Assembly (NCBI RefSeq): GCF_910596095.1
Contig: NC_056540.1
Coordinates: forward strand, 9,231,001-9,295,000
Length of the DNA stretch: 64,000 bases
Reading direction: 5' to 3'
Source of the DNA: Thunnus maccoyii
Taxonomy: Eukaryota > Chordata > Actinopteri > Scombriformes > Scombridae
Below are positions 52,601 to 62,928 of this stretch, one piece after another; positions within the stretch are counted from its first letter, which is position 1; every line of letters starts with the position of its first letter. The position numbers and the translations under genes are program-made. The notes beneath the pieces are model-generated. The model was not told where the DNA came from. It saw only the letters and a program-made list of their open reading frames with translations, and made no database searches.

Positions 52601-53472
52601 GACTGACAGCTGTTGGATCACTGGGGTGAGCAGCAAATGGGAGGTGCTTTTAGGATAACTCCAACGAAGCACATTTGTGCTCAAACTCGCCGCAGACAAC
52701 TCACTCATCAAAGTGTCTGGTAATGGGCAAAATGGAGGCTCGCGTCAGTTCGGGGGCACTGATGATGATTGTGAATGTAGTTGAGTGTGTACTGATGATA
52801 ATTAGGAAGGACACAAAAAGGGTCAGAGGTGGCTGAGTGTCACTCTGGAAGACTCTCATCAGCTACGGGGCTGCGGGTGTGTTCATGTATAGATATTTGT
52901 GTCTGCTTAGACAGCACCTGTAATGGCTCCCAGCTGAGTTTCGCCTCCCCCCTGGGATATGGTGAACTATGTGTGTGTGTGTAATGAGGCACTGGCATGC
53001 GAGCGGCAGAAGGCCGCTTCCTCTACAGGTGACACCTTTGACCTCTCATCTGTTCCCTGTTGGAGGAGAGGAGGAGGAGGGGTATGATGGAAAAAGGAGA
53101 GGCATGTGGATGTATGCTTCAACCATAATCCAGCTATAAGATGACAAAGAATGTGACAAGCAAAACATGTTAAAAACTCTTTTAATGACTTTCTGTCTTT
53201 GCATATACAGTACAGTGAGCCTGTAACTGTTTATAATAAATCCCTCAAGCAGTGGTGAGCCACTATGGCAAGAGTGGTTACTGCTGCATGAAATAAAAAA
53301 AAAAAACTAACTAAAAATAATGTAGCATTCTTTGAAGCATACTCAACGGTTAACATTTACAGTGAGCCCTCTTTTTGAGAAAATATAATGTAACAAGGCA
53401 ACAATACTAGAGGTCCCGTCATCCTCAGTCATGCAGGTAAGACACAAAACAGTGACAGTACAAGCATGCTCT

Positions 53473-53541
53473 TAGCAATATCCAGTCAGTCAGTCAATAA
53501 ATAAATAAACAAACAAATAAATACACAAATAAATAAATAAC
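53473..53541. repeat. (AAAT)n-type tetranucleotide repeat
   Basis: Alternating AATA/AACA units following three GTCA units (CAGTCAGTCAGTCA). Simple sequence. Confidence 0.8.
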
Positions 53542-53855
53542 TATATTGCTCTTTAATACATATAATTATTTTGGAATGAGGTATTAGCTGTTAGACTCTA
53601 ACAGCTGTTTTTTCTCAACAATTTGCCCAAGAAATGTTGCAGCTTTTGGGAAATTGCCCATGAAGAACCACTTTAAAATAAAGAGGCATGCCAACACAGT
53701 AATGTCCGGATGCTGAGATAATAAATAATCACAATACATGTTAAATAAAAATGTGCAAATGAATCTTATTAAAGAAGGATTTAAGGTGATGCGGTTATTA
53801 CCAGGACTGTTTTTTCCTCTCTTATAACAGTCTCTTTCAGTTATAAAACAGCTTC

Positions 53856-54016
53856 TTTATTATTCAGAGAAGAGGACAAACCTGGAACACAGAGTTTGCA
53901 GTCGCATGGCGTCTTTTGCGTTTATTTTCCATTTTTTTCTTTCACTCTTTTCACTGCCAGTCTCTTCCTCGTCCCTTGTTCTTCTCCCTCCTCATGAATA
54001 TTTCTTTCTTGCATCA
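53856..54016 (-). other. chmp1b: chmp1b 3' UTR and polyadenylation signal
   Basis: On the gene strand AATAAA (plus-strand TTTATT at 53856-53861) lies about 160 bases after the stop at 54017-54019. Confidence 0.45.
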
Positions 54017-57000
54017 TTATGACACCTGGTCTCGCAATCTGGACAGCCTCTGGGAGAGCTCATCCTGATAACAACACAACACACAACAAAAGTAAATTAG
54101 TACAGACAACTAAGAGTGAAATATGTGATGTCATTGAGAGGAACTTTAAAGAGAAGCTGTGTTGACAATGACAATAAATACCCAAATGATCTTTCTTTCA
54201 TTTTAGTATTAGTGGCTAAAAAAAAGGCATAAATCACAGAAAACCCGTCAAGGTTTTGTCAGGTAAAAATAAAAACAACACGTGCACACATAAGATGCGA
54301 CATACATTCCTGTCAATGGTTTCTCACTATTCCAATGATCTACAGGTGGTTGTAATGCACCTGGAAACTCAGCAATGCAGCAGTAAAGATGGAGAAGACT
54401 GCAAGCTAGTAAACATGGATACAGGATTTAAAATACTTTGTTAGTGTTTTGTGAGGAAGGAAATGCACTCAGCACTTTTGATAGACCTCAAAGATAAACA
54501 CAATGTGTTTTGGTGAGTAAAACTAAAAGTAACCATAACTTTTTTTGTTTACATATAAACTCCACGTGGCACCTTTAAACTGATGCTGATGATGAGTATT
54601 GCTCAACCTCTGTAAGCTTGACAATCGTCAGCAAAATGTCCCTCAGAAACAACAGCTGTTGTGGTCAGCTTGAATTGTTTTGGTTAAAAAGGATTCCAAT
54701 GGTGAGTTTTCACAGTGGAAAAAGGATCAAAACATTGGAACGACTCAAACACTTCCTGCCACATAATCCACTTTCCCACTGTCTATCTGTATGGTCAGTA
54801 TGTTCCAAACAGTTATTGTTTTGAGGAAATAAGGCTAAATACACTGCTTCTGTGTCACACTATTGTCCTTGATGGAGTTGGGAGTGGAATCTACTGGAAT
54901 CTATTGTTCCAGACATAATCCAAATGGATGACAGCAGCTGTTTGAAACTACACACCTTTAACAGCCACCTTTAAATCCTAAAGGAGGAGTGTTGATACTC
55001 AAAAGACAGATCTTCACTGGTGTCCTAATTTAAATTACAGCAGGAGGGGACACTGAGTCGTGTACACATTAAAGGTAATGTGTGAATTCTGTTCTGTGAT
55101 GTAAAACAGCATAAAATAGCAATAGGATGATGATCAGACAGTGAGTTTCACCTGTTCAGTTGATGCCACAGATGAAGCAAGTGAGGTTGTCTGGCCTGAA
55201 GGAAGCTCCAGGTTAAGATCCAACCTAAAAAAGGGGGAAAGCACAGGAATTGTTTTACCATAATTTCTGCTTGGCAGCAAAGAAAATCAACAAATGGAGC
55301 TTCTTTACAAACAGAAGATTAATTCTAATGGGCTTTTTACATTAAAAGACATCCTTGTAAACAGTGAAAGAAGTGCATTCCTAGATTTTTAAATGAAACT
55401 CATTTAAATAAAGCTTTTTGAGCAATTTATTTTGCGTTATTGTTGTTCTGAAGTTCTGTTTTAACTAATAATTAATGGAGGAAAAGCATACTTCACTGCA
55501 TTTATGTTTCCCCTCCATTAATGTTTTTGCTGTTGTCATTTATTCATTTATTATTCATGTTTTCAAATTGTTACAAATCGTTGGAGATATGGGCTGTACT
55601 CACCCTGCTTCATCTGCCATCTCACGCAACAGCATATCCACTTCATTCTGAAGCCAAACAAGCAAACAAAAAGAAAAATGTGTTGAGAGTAATATTTGAA
55701 TTGTTACTGGCGTATACCTGCCATCATAAACAGCAACAGGAACACAGAAGGTTTCCCTGGTTGTGAGACAACAGTGCTTGTTACCTGAGGTGTTGTCAGA
55801 GTGGTGGTGTTGCCCATTGTGTCTTCCATCTGAGCTGTCTGCACGTCAAGAGTTTCAAACTGATTTTCAAACTTGTCCATTAACGCAGAGATCTACAGAG
55901 AAAAGATGGGCACAGAAATTAAACTTTTTCTTAATTCTGTGTTGAGATTGATTTGTGTACGTGTGTGTGTGTCTGTGCTCATGTATACGGGATAACTTTT
56001 TACCTTCTCTAGGTTCATGCTTTTCAGTGTAGCATCCATAGACTTGACCACTCCAGACATGGATTTAGATACCTGGGCAAGAAACACATAAATATAGAAA
56101 TGTTAAAGCCTTCTGCAGGTTCCTCACTTTCTAACAGTCTAATTTGATGTGATTGAAAACAGGATTGGGGTATTTTAATTCAGACAGTTGGCTGGCTGTG
56201 GACAAGGCAAAGCCTCATGTGTTGTTTCCTCATATCTCCACTAGGTGTCACTTTTACCTTTTTAACCAGATCATTTGTCACAGCCTCTCATATTTGTGTG
56301 TAGATGTGTAGATGTTCCTTTTTAGGAATTAAGAATTAGTCAACACAAATCTACCTATAGCCCACCAGGTTATGATTATGAGAGGGGTTTATTATAAAGG
56401 CTGTTTTATTAGGCAGCAGCATTAAAACAACACACACAGGTTATAAGTAGTGTTTTTCCAGCTATACTATCACACTCCCCTACCATTTCTACAAACACAA
56501 TTATATGAAATCATGTAATACTTATTATGATTCTAGGCTAAAGCAATTTAAAAGTGGCTGTCACTCTCATAAGAGTGAGAAGCTAATGGTGTACAGTCTG
56601 TAGAACATATAATGACAGTTTCTTTAATTGGTGGCTTTTTGTTTGCATGTCTGCGAGCCTTTTTCACACACTCAGACTGTCTCTGTCTCCTTTGTGTAGG
56701 GCTTCTGACAGCATGAATCTAAAAGTGATAGAGCACATTTAAAAGACTTAATATGCTGAAATGGTTGCAAACTGTAGCTCATCACGACCCACAATATGGG
56801 AAATGTGGAAATGATACTTAGAAAACTACATGCACAGTAAAGATCTGTTAAGTTTGAACACCATTGTCTACTACAGTAGTGTAACATTTATACCAGTATA
56901 AATACTATCAAATAAAAGCCATGTTTTTAACCACAGCAGAGGCTTAAAATGAGCTGACAATATGTTGAAAGGTGGATGTGTGGCTGCATTAGGTAGGTAA

Positions 57001-57768
57001 GGTTATAAGTCTTTCCACTGGTTGTCATGTTTGTGCTGTAACATCAGAAAAAAGGCATGTCTTCTACAAACCATTAACCTGCTATCCTGACCTGGTTCAT
57101 AGTCACAGCAGTCTGGACTCTGGATGCCACAGCATCCACACGGGCACTCATCCTCAAGAAGTTAATGGACTGGTTCTTCTGACGGATGGCATTCTCTGCA
57201 TGAATCCTGCTTGCCTCCATATTACCTTTCTGGATAGCCTGCAGAAACAGAGGAAACAGGAGTTCATACACATACAGGCTAGCTGTTCTGAAACCCAGCT
57301 TGTTCCTGGATCCTCATTTCTGGTAAATCCGCGATTTAACAAGCCCACCTGCTTCACTTTGGCTTTTTCTGCCTTTTCCTCTTTGTCACACTTCTTGGAG
57401 TTGCGCTGTAGCTCCTTGGCAGCAAACTTGAGGTTGAACAAGTGCTCTGTAGGGGTCGTCAAGGGATGGGAAATTGAGAATATATTACCCGGCTAATTCC
57501 ACCTAACCCAGTTATAATAACGTCACATACGACAAACAAGTGAAAATTCAACCAAAGTGCCATATAATTAGTTAAGCTAATAGCTAAACTACTACTACTA
57601 AAGCTAAACTGCCATTCTGTTCGCCCATCATAGAGTGACTGGGCAAAACATGCAGGGACTGCACCAAACCCAGTTGATATTTGGCTCACTACTGCTACTG
57701 CTAGCTAACTGTATCTAACGTTATGTGTATTAGACTTCACAGGAAAGGATACTGTCCATGTTCGACAT
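54017..57768 (-). CDS. chmp1b: ESCRT-III subunit CHMP1B
   Basis: Eight coding exons on the minus strand: 57768-57753, 57446-57349, 57238-57092, 56072-56004, 55892-55785, 55647-55604, 55224-55152 and 54064-54017. They sum to 603 nt and encode 200 residues (human CHMP1B 199). The start [18 protein letters not shown] spans the first junction. The helical core includes [39 protein letters not shown] and [13 protein letters not shown]. The C-terminus carries the MIT-interacting motif [13 protein letters not shown], and one extra Ser follows the usual final Val. CHMP1B polymerises on membranes for endosomal sorting, abscission and tubule scission and recruits VPS4 and spastin. The intron-rich structure contrasts with the intronless human CHMP1B. 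All junctions are GT-AG and the phases close, so the gene looks intact. Confidence 0.94.
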
Positions 57769-57930
57769 GGTGAAAGTCTCTTTCTAAGACAAATACTCGG
57801 TCTGGTTAAGTGTAGATACAGAGTAGCATCCAGCCAGCCGCTTATTTCCCACAGTTGTTTTGATTTCTTCAGGCTACATCCGCAACTGTAGTGAAGCGAG
57901 ATGCTTCACTTGTGCCTACTTCCGGTTTTG
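57769..57930 (-). promoter_or_regulatory. chmp1b: chmp1b promoter region with ETS-like site
   Basis: Upstream of the chmp1b ATG (57766-57768) there is no TATA box. ACTTCCGG at 57918-57925 (CCGGAAGT on the gene strand) is a typical ETS/GABP site of TATA-less housekeeping promoters, about 150 bases from the start codon. Confidence 0.35.
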
Positions 57931-58560
57931 CTCAGAGTGGTGGAGTGGGGTTTATGTCGCAGTTAGAAAGATTGTCTTTTTTTCCTGTGGCAGAGCCTTT
58001 GTAATTTATCCAGGCATAGATTTGTGTAAACAGTTAAAAGCGTTTTGAGAAAGAATTGCTTCTGTGTGGCGTAGACGGAAATTTCCCTCATAATGGAGCT
58101 GTTTTTATATCATAAACGTAACTATTATTACCTTGTGTTAGCCCTACTGGCTAACAGAAGGGCTAACAGTTTGTTGTTGAACTCAAACAGTAGTACGGTA
58201 CTTTAATCGAAAATGTGAAGAACAGAAAAGCTACAAAGACTTTCAGCATTTTATAGGAAGTACATTTTATGTGAACTCTAAATGGACTCACAATGAAATG
58301 ACTTTGGACTCCTCTGGCTTGCCTTTTACTGCTTTACTGTTTTACTGTTTTGACAACTGACAATACCTCTGTGTTGTAAATAAAGAAAGTTTTGGAAACA
58401 ACAACAACAACATAAAAGAAAGAAAGAAAACAACTTCAGTCTGGAAGCATGGTTGGAACAGGTGCGTGAACTATCTTGACTCATCTTTATCTTTGAAGAC
58501 AGTCGCTGACACTCCTGGCTACCTTTCACCGTCGTCACGCACACGGTCACGATTTTGCAT
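57931..58560. other. intergenic between chmp1b and CRE/TATA segment
   Basis: No protein gene recognised. AATAAA on the plus strand at 58379-58384, in GTTGTAAATAAAGAAAG, could end a short divergent plus-strand transcript from the chmp1b promoter. An A/CAA-rich tract follows (58398-58430). Confidence 0.3.
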
Positions 58561-58574
58561 GGCGTGCTCGCGCC

Positions 58575-58695
58575 TGCTACGTCACGACTGTTCGAGAAGT
58601 GGACGAGCGCGGACAAGTTCCATCCAGAGGCTATAAATAGTTTGTACCCGCCGTATATCGGTAGGTTGTGGTACACGTCTAGTGACGTCATTTGT
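58575..58695. promoter_or_regulatory. CRE/TATA promoter-like segment
   Basis: A compact cluster: TACGTCA (58578-58584), TTCGAGAA (58591-58598, a two-unit heat-shock-type palindrome), TATAAATA (58632-58639) and a perfect CRE TGACGTCA (58683-58690). The TATA box is nearly symmetrical (CTATAAATAG) and a CRE-type site lies on each side 45-55 bases away, so it could fire in either direction. No recognised gene starts here. The plus-strand product would include the 75-codon frame at 58918-59145. Confidence 0.4.
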
Positions 58696-58917
58696 GCTTT
58701 TTTTCTTGTGAGGGAGTAAATTGACCTTTTCTACAGAGCAACTCACCGTTTGCCTTAACGCTTTTTAAATCATGTGTTTTTCCCACTTCATTTCTTATGC
58801 TGCAACGAGTTTGTAACATCTGTCTCGCAGTTTATTTAGAGGTTTTATTAGTCTGGTTCTGCATGTCTGTGAGCTGACGGCAGCATACAGGGATTTAGGC
58901 TGGTTGGCGTTGAAGAG

Positions 58918-59145
58918 ATGAAACTGGCGTCCAGGAATTGCAGCGATGGGGAGAGAAAAGGATCTTTGATGGCGAAGACATACCGTAGTATAGAAAGTGG
59001 TTTATATGCTTATGCGTGCACCGGCCGGCCGAAAGGGGGCTGGGGTTGGGTGGGATTATCGGCTGGGTCAGAGGGGGAGGGAGCAGCACGGATGAGTCAT
59101 ACTCCGTATTATGGACACACTGGATATAATGATGTGTGTGAGTGA
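58918..59145 (+). CDS. hypothetical small ORF (75 aa), doubtful
   Basis: An ATG-started frame about 255 bases downstream of the CRE/TATA cluster. The product begins MKLASRNCSDGERKG, is Gly/Ser-rich in the middle (GGWGWVGLSAGSEGEG) and ends TPYYGHTGYNDVCE. I recognise no domain. It may be real only if the promoter-like segment is used; it may equally be a chance frame in GC-richer DNA or an RNA leader. Confidence 0.15.
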   Translation: MKLASRNCSDGERKGSLMAKTYRSIESGLYAYACTGRPKGGWGWVGLSAGSEGEGAARMSHTPYYGHTGYNDVCE

Positions 59146-59439
59146 GAGTGAAGAAGTGAATGACACGTGTTTTAAAGATGTTCCTTATAAAACCACATGT
59201 TCAGTTGGCTACTTTTAGCACAGGTCCTCTGAGGTTTGAGCTATAGCTGCACCACCCAAACAAAGAAGTCCTGACCTCAACTTCAACCATTACAAAATTA
59301 CACTGTAAATTCTGTGTATTTTAGCTCCCAGTTATACGACAAACACACCAGAGCAGGCACACATAAAAACTGCTGTACCTGGTATAATAACCATGAGAGT
59401 CTCATTCATTCAGGCAGTACAATATCTTTAAATTTCTCT

Positions 59440-59665
59440 TAAAACGCACTTTTTCAGAATTTCTTTCCCTTGTATCAGTTATTCTTTTGTTTTTCCTCTG
59501 TTTTAATTATTCATACCTCACTTATTATTAATAGTGTATCAATTCTACTTTTATTTATTATTTATTTGTTAATTTCTCTTGTATTTATGTCTTTGTAAAG
59601 CACTTTGTAACTTGTTTAGTTCCATATAAATACAGTTATTATTATTATTATTATTATCCTTGACA
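59440..59665 (+). mobile_element. LINE 3' tail with (ATT)n
   Basis: CTTTGTAAAGCACTTTGTAA, then ATATAAATACAG and (TTA)n at about 59636-59656, the 3' end of a teleost non-LTR retrotransposon. The plus-strand text CTCTTAAAACGCACTTTTTCA upstream fits the end of an ORF2 (K-T-H-F-F-like). Old and truncated. Confidence 0.55.
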
Positions 59666-59694
59666 CCTGTTAACGCCACCCGCCTCACCACCAC

Positions 59695-60165
59695 CACAAC
59701 ACACAACTCCATCAGAGGACATGCCACTGACTTACATTCATTGCATGGAGACTTATCCTAAGCTTAACCATAACTACCACATGCCTAACCCCATAAGGGA
59801 GGCAAGTCTCCACAATATGACTGTGTAAACCAATGGTTCTCAAAGTGGGGTCCGGGGACCCCCAAGGGTCCTTGAGGAGGTTCCAGGGGGTCATCAGCAA
59901 AAAGGGGAATAATTTATTTTCATTATAATTCCATCCATAAGCAACACAATGACAGCATGTATGATTATTTTGTTCAAGGGTTTCATACACTTTCTGTAAT
60001 AAAACATCTACAAGCAAAAATCTTGGTCCGTGGTCTAATTTTTTGTCAGTTTAGCGGTCATTGACGTGAAAAAGTTTGAGAACCACTGGTGTAAACAGAT
60101 TTATGTCCCCACAGCATGAGGAATACCTGGCGTACACACTCACACTCACACACACACACACACTC
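59695..60165. repeat. (CA)n-flanked dispersed repeat, copy 3, split by a MITE
   Basis: Left part with ACTTACATTCATTGCATGGA and CCCCATAAGGGAGGCAAGTC; right part with AGATTTATGTCCCCACAGCA and TGAGGAATACCTGGCGTACA followed by CA repeats. It is interrupted at GTGTAAAC by the element at 59831-60088. Confidence 0.75.
59831..60088. mobile_element. hAT-type MITE with perfect 8-bp target duplication
   Basis: The ends CAATGGTTCTCAAA and, in reverse, CAGTGGTTCTCAAA differ at one of 14 positions. The octamer GTGTAAAC flanks both sides (59823-59830 and 60089-60096). The uninterrupted site TGACTGTGTAAACAGATTTA is present in the related repeat at about 18490-18515. The element is 258 bp with no coding capacity. 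Confidence 0.88.
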
Positions 60166-60189
60166 CCCAGTCATAACTGAATGACGGCA

Positions 60190-60510
60190 GGTCGCTATGG
60201 AAACTGCGTTACGCTCCGGGCGGCCGGAGGAGAAAACAAGAGCGCGAGGACTCATTTCAGTCTTCATTTCAGCACCACGCGCCTCCTGGACAGCGCCCGA
60301 ATGAACTCGAGCACAGATTCTCGCCTCACATGCCTTGTAAGGGACAGAGCTGCATCAGCACAGAGTCTAACCGGGAGTGGGTAGGGACTTTAAAAGAAAA
60401 ACAAACCCTCGTACAAGACACGCAAACTCTCCGGACCTGAAGCTCGGTGGAAGGTTTAATCCCGCTGTCAGACCGGGAGCCAGTCCCTCCCTCAAATACC
60501 ACAGCAACAG
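60190..60510 (+). other. tent5d: tent5d 5' non-coding exon with upstream ORFs
   Basis: A GC-richer segment ending in a strong donor ACAGCAACAG|GTAAGA (60510/60511) lies upstream of the acceptor at 62918-62919 before the tent5d start. Upstream ORFs start at 60197 (35 codons, stop 60302-60304), 60301 (27 codons, overlapping the first by ATGA) and 60330 (36 codons, stop 60438-60440). The 5' limit is not known. Confidence 0.5.
60191..60204 (+). promoter_or_regulatory. X-box-like RFX site
   Basis: GTCGCTATGGAAAC differs at one core position from the RFX consensus GTYNCCATGGNAAC. It sits at the start of the candidate tent5d first exon. RFX factors drive ciliary and testis genes, but a single motif match is weak evidence. 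Confidence 0.3.
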
Positions 60511-62919
60511 GTAAGACCCATCAGCTCTGTGAAGTTGGTTAATTCACTTTTTAGTGTGGCCGCATGGACCCTATCCACTACATATACACCGGTATCTAAT
60601 GTGCTTTTAATCCTGTAGTAGTCAGAAGCACTTCTGCCCTTTATCCTGCCAGGTATTTAATTGCTGTTAATTACCTTCACCTGGCATCTCAGGTGTAAAG
60701 TGCGTGATTAGAGTGAAGACCTGCAGGGCAGAAGGAAACTCAACAGGGCTCTGGGTCGTTTCCAGTACATTTTAGGTAGTGATGGACTGTGAAACATGAG
60801 GAGACTGTGTGGTAATGTTATGTGGAGACCACTAGAAAACCATTTCAGAGTAGAATTTTAGCAGTTTCCTTTACATACCTTGTATATATTTAATATCAGT
60901 TCATGGTCAATAGTAATCGCATTTACATTTTTTCAGGGTTACACAGCAATTATTGAGTTGTTACCTGCTATTTCAGTATTACGCATAGTTTATGGGATTA
61001 TAATTCTTCAAGTAAGGGTATTTACATTACAGTGTACAACTAAAAAAAACACTCAGTTCTGTTAGGACATAATTGTTTGCTTTCCTGTCTGCCGCTTTGC
61101 AGTTTTTATACCCAAGACAGCAGCCTAAGTTGAGAGAACATTATTGCTTTTGTTTGTTTTGGATTTAGTCCGGTGTGTATGAGACCCTCGGATTTGTTGG
61201 GCTTTCAGTGGCCATAGATTATGTGCGAGCTGAGCTGATACGCCTGGATGAGTCACTCAGGCTGCAAGTTTGCAGAAGAGTGCGAAAGGGGAGGGGGAGA
61301 TACAGGGGCCAGCTGGAAAACAGTCCTGCAGTGCCTCTCTGCCTCCTCAACACATTGTTTCCGTGTATATATGATCAGTGTCAATATCTAGGACAGTATT
61401 TATTGCCTCTGGTGCGTGGTTTCTGTTTCTATTTCCTGCAACTTGAAGCTCGTTGATGTGGGGCTCAGACAGATGTCTCATCCACAGCAGTTTTTTTAGC
61501 TGGAGCTTAATGTTCTCAGACTCAACTTTGTCCTCTGGTAAGCATACTCAGCTCTTCTTTTTGAACGGGCAGACAGGTTGCCTCAGCACCTTTTTTTTCA
61601 AATGTAGTATTTGTTGTAATACAGTTGTAATGGGATAAAGTGCTTTTCATGTTTGTTGAAATACTGCTACACGGATTAGATTTATAAACACTCCCTATTA
61701 TAAATTGTTTGTGGTTATTAAAGACTATAACCCTCTGATGTCTGACAAACGAGTACCAGAAAGCATCCCATTACTGCTCATTAGTATCCCAATGTTTACC
61801 CTCCTAGTATTGACAAATCATAGCAATCAGCGGCATTCAGCTGTAGCACTGAGTGACAACTATTGATTAAAGCAAACAATAGATCATAATGGGCTGCTAT
61901 GAACCACAATTGCACACTCAAACACAAGCACCCACTCCCTGAAACACTTTGACGGGCGCCCATAATCACACACTCAATCACATAACCAAGACTTTCCTGG
62001 CTTACATGGTTAGGCAAATGTTGTTTGGCTTATTGAAAATGTGTCTAGTTTGTAGAGATTGATTGATAGAGTCTGGATGCAGAGGTTGCGTGCGTAACTG
62101 CCAGGAGGATTACACATGTGGCAACCAAACAAGATTAATTGGCTGATATTAAATCCCACTTTGTTCCAGTTTGTGTTCCATTTTACAAAGGTGTTATAAA
62201 AATAAAAAAAAATTAGCTTGTGTGCACTCACTTGGAGAATGATTGTTTGTAGTGTTTACACATCATGTGCTGCACACACGGACACAAAAACAGATGTGTG
62301 TCTTTAATTAGTGACGTTGGTGTGATTAATGCAGTCTGCCGGTGATGACTCATTCAGCTTAACCCTTGCTCCTCCGGTGGAAACAATCAATAAACAAAGA
62401 TTAAGTCTGCCTGTATATATATACACATTATAATTTTTATTTTATCTTACACATTAACATTAGTATGATTTTAATGTGTCTGTTCTGTGTAAAGTTTATA
62501 AAAACACTGGATTGCACTTTGATTCATTTATTGTTTCAGACTGAGATGGGGTGTAAATAAAGGTACTAATTAATGTGATACTTTTCTAGCATAGTAAATC
62601 CTGTAATGTGTTACAGATCCTAGTGAAACACTTGTCCTTAATTAGTTGTGATCTGGTTGAGCAGTATATGCAAAGCATCACTCCATGTGTCAGCCTGTCA
62701 ACACAGCAGTTACATTAGCATTGTGGAAAAGCTGTCAGCCAAGCTGTGACTTGCAGACAGCAGACTAACAGGGAGTGTGCATATGAGTGTGAGTGAGTGC
62801 TAAGTGTGTGTGTGAGAGAGAGAAAGAGAGATGGAGAGGGAGAGTTAAACACATTTAGTTAAGCACATTTTGTTAGGAAGTAATAAACTCTTATTGTTGT
62901 CCTCTATCCCTCCCTTCAG
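60511..62919 (+). other. tent5d first intron; nothing else seen
   Basis: Bounded by GTAAGA and CCTCCCTTCAG. It contains GT/GA-rich low complexity near 62790-62840 and AT-rich DNA; no supported gene. Short frames are not protein-like. Confidence 0.45.
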
Positions 62920-62928
62920 GGCAGCAGC

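Larger units (their letters stand above)
47670..53855. other. gene-poor interval before chmp1b; no gene seen
   Basis: AT-rich DNA with microsatellites: (CA)n at about 49628-49665, CA-rich at 49802-49820 and 52289-52312, (AT)n near 51698-51712, and an AAAT/AAAC tetranucleotide tract at 53473-53541. A short imperfect duplication lies at about 50968-51076. Overlapping open frames near 51922-52470 on both strands show no domain, and parts translate a (CA)n tract. Confidence 0.5.

Noticed and set aside
58326-58691. 121-codon minus-strand frame
   Set aside because: Its start lies upstream of the TATA box that would drive it, it contains a CAA-repeat-derived Cys run, and no domain is seen.
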